Under the pieces are notes generated by a model. It had not been told where the DNA came from. It worked only from the letters and a program-made list of their open reading frames with translations, and did no database searches. The position numbers were made by a program, and so were the translations under genes. From Gymnogyps californianus (taxonomy: Eukaryota; Chordata; Aves; Accipitriformes; Cathartidae): a DNA stretch of 64,000 nucleotides. The stretch's first letter is position 1. Each line of letters begins with the position of its first letter. The DNA lies in NCBI RefSeq assembly GCF_018139145.2, contig NC_059486.1, positions 4,278,001 to 4,342,000 of the forward strand, written 5' to 3'. Shown one piece after another: positions 61,001 to 64,000 of this stretch.

Positions 61001-63312
61001 AAGCAGCACTGAGGTTACAACACATGCTAATCCAGTACTGGGTAACTCTTCTGAGCAGCTTCTAAGCAGTAGCTTAGTGCCATAAGCAGTGGCAAATCAG
61101 AACAGTGTGAACACACAGCAGTGGTTTCCAAATCTTTGGGCAACAGCAAGCCTTGTTTGCTTGTGCTCCAGAGCCCTCAGGTAGAAATGACAAGTGTGTA
61201 AGTTTGACCACTTTAGAGGACACCTTACAACAGCTGTAGAGTACTTACTACTTGGAGATCATAATTTGATAAGTGCTGATTCTAACTCATGTAGGGAAGG
61301 AAAACATGTCACATCAGGGTTTACATGGGAACGGAGCACAGGAGTTCCACTGGACAGTGAGCACCCTGGAGGGAAGGATACAGTTTCACAAGATGCAGAA
61401 AGGCGAATTAACAGTTCACCACTGCCAAAAATGGAGAGGTTTTACTCCCTCTTCCAGACACGTGCTGCTGCCACTTACTCGTGTTGGCTCTGGCTCTTAC
61501 AAGACCCCTCTGTGAACCAGTTCAACAGAATATACACCCAGCCAAAAAAATTGACTGTTTTCTTTTGGGTTAGAAAAGAGAGATGAGCACAGTCAGCAAG
61601 AAGGGGTATGTCCAAACAGCCAGATGAGGGAGCAGGAAAGGGGTAAGGATGAGTGAAAGTAAAGCTATCCTGCCTTGCAGCAGCAGCAAGCCGTTATATT
61701 GACTCAACTGCCAGCAGGACCACCACCTCAGATACGCCAGCATCTCACCTTTGCCACACAGATAACCATAGTCAATAATAAGATTGCTAAAGAGCACTAT
61801 GGTCCTATCCATCTGCATATGTAAAAATGGGTTTGGACACAGTCAGAAACAAACTACTGTCAGAGCTTGCACATTCTAAGTTAAATTATCTGCCTTTTAA
61901 AAAGTGACAGTAACAGGAAACCGTGCGGACCCTATAACCAATAAAGGGCAGGGTAAGATTTGCACAGTTATGCAAGAATAGACATGAAACTTAAGGGAGG
62001 AAAAAAATAGCATCTTTTAAACAGTGGAAATCCTATCCAAGCAGCATAAACAGATCTGAATATAGATCCGTCCAGGCAAAGTGCCAGTTACAAAATTTGA
62101 GACACACATAAAGATGATGAAATGAAGGACAAAAATATTAGTATAAATTCTGAATTCATTAAAAGCATTAGAAGCACAAATTCTGCCCATGAGATGTAGA
62201 ATGCCCCAGCTACCAGCAAAAGGAGGATTCCAGCAATAAAGAACAGGGACACTAAAGAGACACTGCAATCGTATCCATATTTAGTACAGTCTTATTGAGT
62301 CATTCCTATCCTGAAGGCTCGTAAGTGGAATATCAGAACACAGGCTCAAGAGATTTTAGTTCTTGAAGAGAATATTTTTCATTAACTCCAGCAACTTCTC
62401 ATTCAGTAAGTAACAAGCATATCTCCCAAGAGCATAAATGCAAAGAACATTCAACAAATGCAAATCTACCCTTAAAAACCAAGGTATCTCGTTTGAAAAG
62501 CCTGTGCCTATAAGGAGAAATAAAGTCCCAGCAAATCTCACCCAGATACTAGGGATGCCAAATAAAGGTTAGTATATTGAGATATAAATAAAGACAAGTT
62601 AAAAAGACTTGCTGGCTTGACCTGCCAACCACTGAGGTGGGTTGTTTCCCTTTTTTTGAGAAAAGGAACTTTTGTCAAATGTGGGATGTGGTTTAACTGG
62701 CTTGTTAAAAATCTACTTACTACGAAAGTACTCTCAAAATGGTGGATTTTTCTTTTTAAGAAGTTTTCGCGTCTGCAAGGGTTCTCTGCAACAGAGAGTG
62801 GGAGCAGACTTGGAAGCAACACCGAACTCTTTAAGCCAAAAAGTGTAAGTCATCATCAGCAACTGACTTTACACAAAGCGCTGCCAAAAGCACAATGTAA
62901 GCTCACAGAGCAGGGCAGGGGGAAATGACAACAAAGTATTTAACATTTTTGAGTCATGTGGATCTTAGTACTACTTATAACTATAATAGGTAGAAAGTTT
63001 TAAAATGAAGCTTTCAATCTGATGAACATTCTACTAAAAAAGATAACCCAAGTAATTACAGATAGTGGGCAAGCAACATCTTTGAAAGACAACAGGGTAC
63101 AAGGGGCCAAGAGGCACGTAGTTTAAAAAAAAAAAAAAAATCTAATTAAAGCAGATTTTTTTTTTTACTTTAAAAGCAGCTTCTGGGAATGAAAGGAGGA
63201 CAATGTTCCAGAAATGAATGTGGGAACTGGTCCCCCAGTCTACTTTGGGAGAAGATGTGGGTGGTAATTTGACGGAGATTGCTGATGGCTCCACAGCTCT
63301 AGAGCTCTGCAT

Positions 63313-63341
63313 TTTTTTATTTTTTTTTTTTTTTTTTTTAG
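63313..63341. repeat. T-rich run in PXN intron 1
   Basis: Near-uninterrupted T run broken once by A, ending TTTAG. Confidence 0.9.
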
Positions 63342-64000
63342 CATTGGCAGAAGAATGTGGCTCAAGAGTTTCACAATGTCATGACAGAGGCCCACTGAAA
63401 GAAAGGAAATTGTTAAAGCCAGACAGAAAACTAACATTTTTAGAACTGGAATATATTGTAGCCAGTGGATGGAGAAGAGGGGGAGAACATTTAAGGTTTT
63501 CTTATCTCTTCCTACTGTGAGAAGGTAGATGACCTATCATTCTACCTATCATCTGGCATCATGACAGAAGTATTAGTCACAAGTCTCTTGCTTGTTTCAT
63601 CACCAGCAAGAGAAATAGCGAGGATTTCTTTTTACCAAGAGCAGTATTAATAAAGCAATTAAACACATGACAGCTTTTTCATCTCAGTGCCCTGCACAGA
63701 AGTTGTTGTTTTGTTATTAGACAAAGAAAAATTTTATTCTATCAACCGAAGGCTGTTTTACTCACAAGAGAACTCATGACCACAGCAAACTGCAATTTAA
63801 AAAAAATTACAAAGACCAAAGAGAAAGCAGATTTTTGAGAGGTAAGGATGAGTAAGAGAGACCAATCTCCAGCGCTGACCAAAAATGGAAATGCCAGCAA
63901 TACTGAAATAGAAGCAGCATGAGAATAAACTTCCCTTTCATAGGTACATGAAATAAATCCTTCTTCAAATTACTTTCTAAAAAAGGGTTTTCAGCATGAT

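Larger units (their letters stand above)
47361..64000 (-). other. PXN: PXN intron 1 (partial) or upstream region
   Basis: At least 16.6 kb without a recognisable PXN first exon; the expected MDDLD-type ATG followed by a phase-1 donor was not found, so it probably lies beyond the window. Contents: a moderately CpG-containing patch at 49900-50310 with a long plus-strand open frame, poly-T at 53080-53092, A24 at 55052-55075, a possible MIR and T-runs near 63313-63341. No tRNA, other gene or CR1 was recognised. Confidence 0.7.

Overview
This is a gene-dense piece of a vertebrate nuclear genome, most likely a bird. The evidence is a CR1 LINE 3' tail with its ATTCTATG-type terminal repeat, a very low repeat load, compact GT-AG introns, and paxillin, GCN1 and P0 proteins close to the known vertebrate sequences. 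A crocodilian or turtle cannot be excluded from sequence alone. Three protein genes lie on the minus strand in the vertebrate order PXN - RPLP0 - GCN1 (the same neighbourhood as human 12q24). No convincing gene was found on the plus strand.

Positions 1-21138 hold the 5' part of GCN1 (GCN2 co-activator). Twenty-six coding exons chain in consistent splice phase from the initiator ATG at 21138 to an exon cut by the window edge at position 1, giving about 1,028 codons, all N-terminal HEAT-repeat region. Positions 21575-24986 hold a complete RPLP0 (uL10/P0, ribosomal P-stalk scaffold): a non-coding TOP exon plus seven coding exons encoding about 318 residues, with a TATA box and CCAAT boxes upstream. 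About 390 bp further on lies the predicted poly(A) site of PXN (paxillin). Its 3' UTR (about 3.3 kb), four LIM-domain exons and LD-motif exons run up to 47360. The first coding exon (only about four and a third codons) was not found, so 47361-64000 is read as part of a large first intron.

The most interesting content is inside PXN, between the LD4 exon (43172-43307) and the LD5/LIM1 exon (32651-32821). Three further open segments (37736-38788, 36655-36921, 35710-36117) have good acceptors and are phase 0 at both ends. Together they could add 576 residues to paxillin. They contain two LD-motif-like helices and an LC8-like motif, and two of them need GC rather than GT donors. If a GC donor is not used, the largest segment runs into a stop and would give a paxillin without LIM domains.

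Functionally, GCN1 and RPLP0 meet in one pathway: GCN1 presents stalled or collided ribosomes to the kinase GCN2, and the P-stalk built on P0 stimulates GCN2. Paxillin is an unrelated focal-adhesion scaffold. Remaining sequence is intron, two CpG-rich promoters, a few ancient MIR-like SINE fragments, and homopolymer runs.
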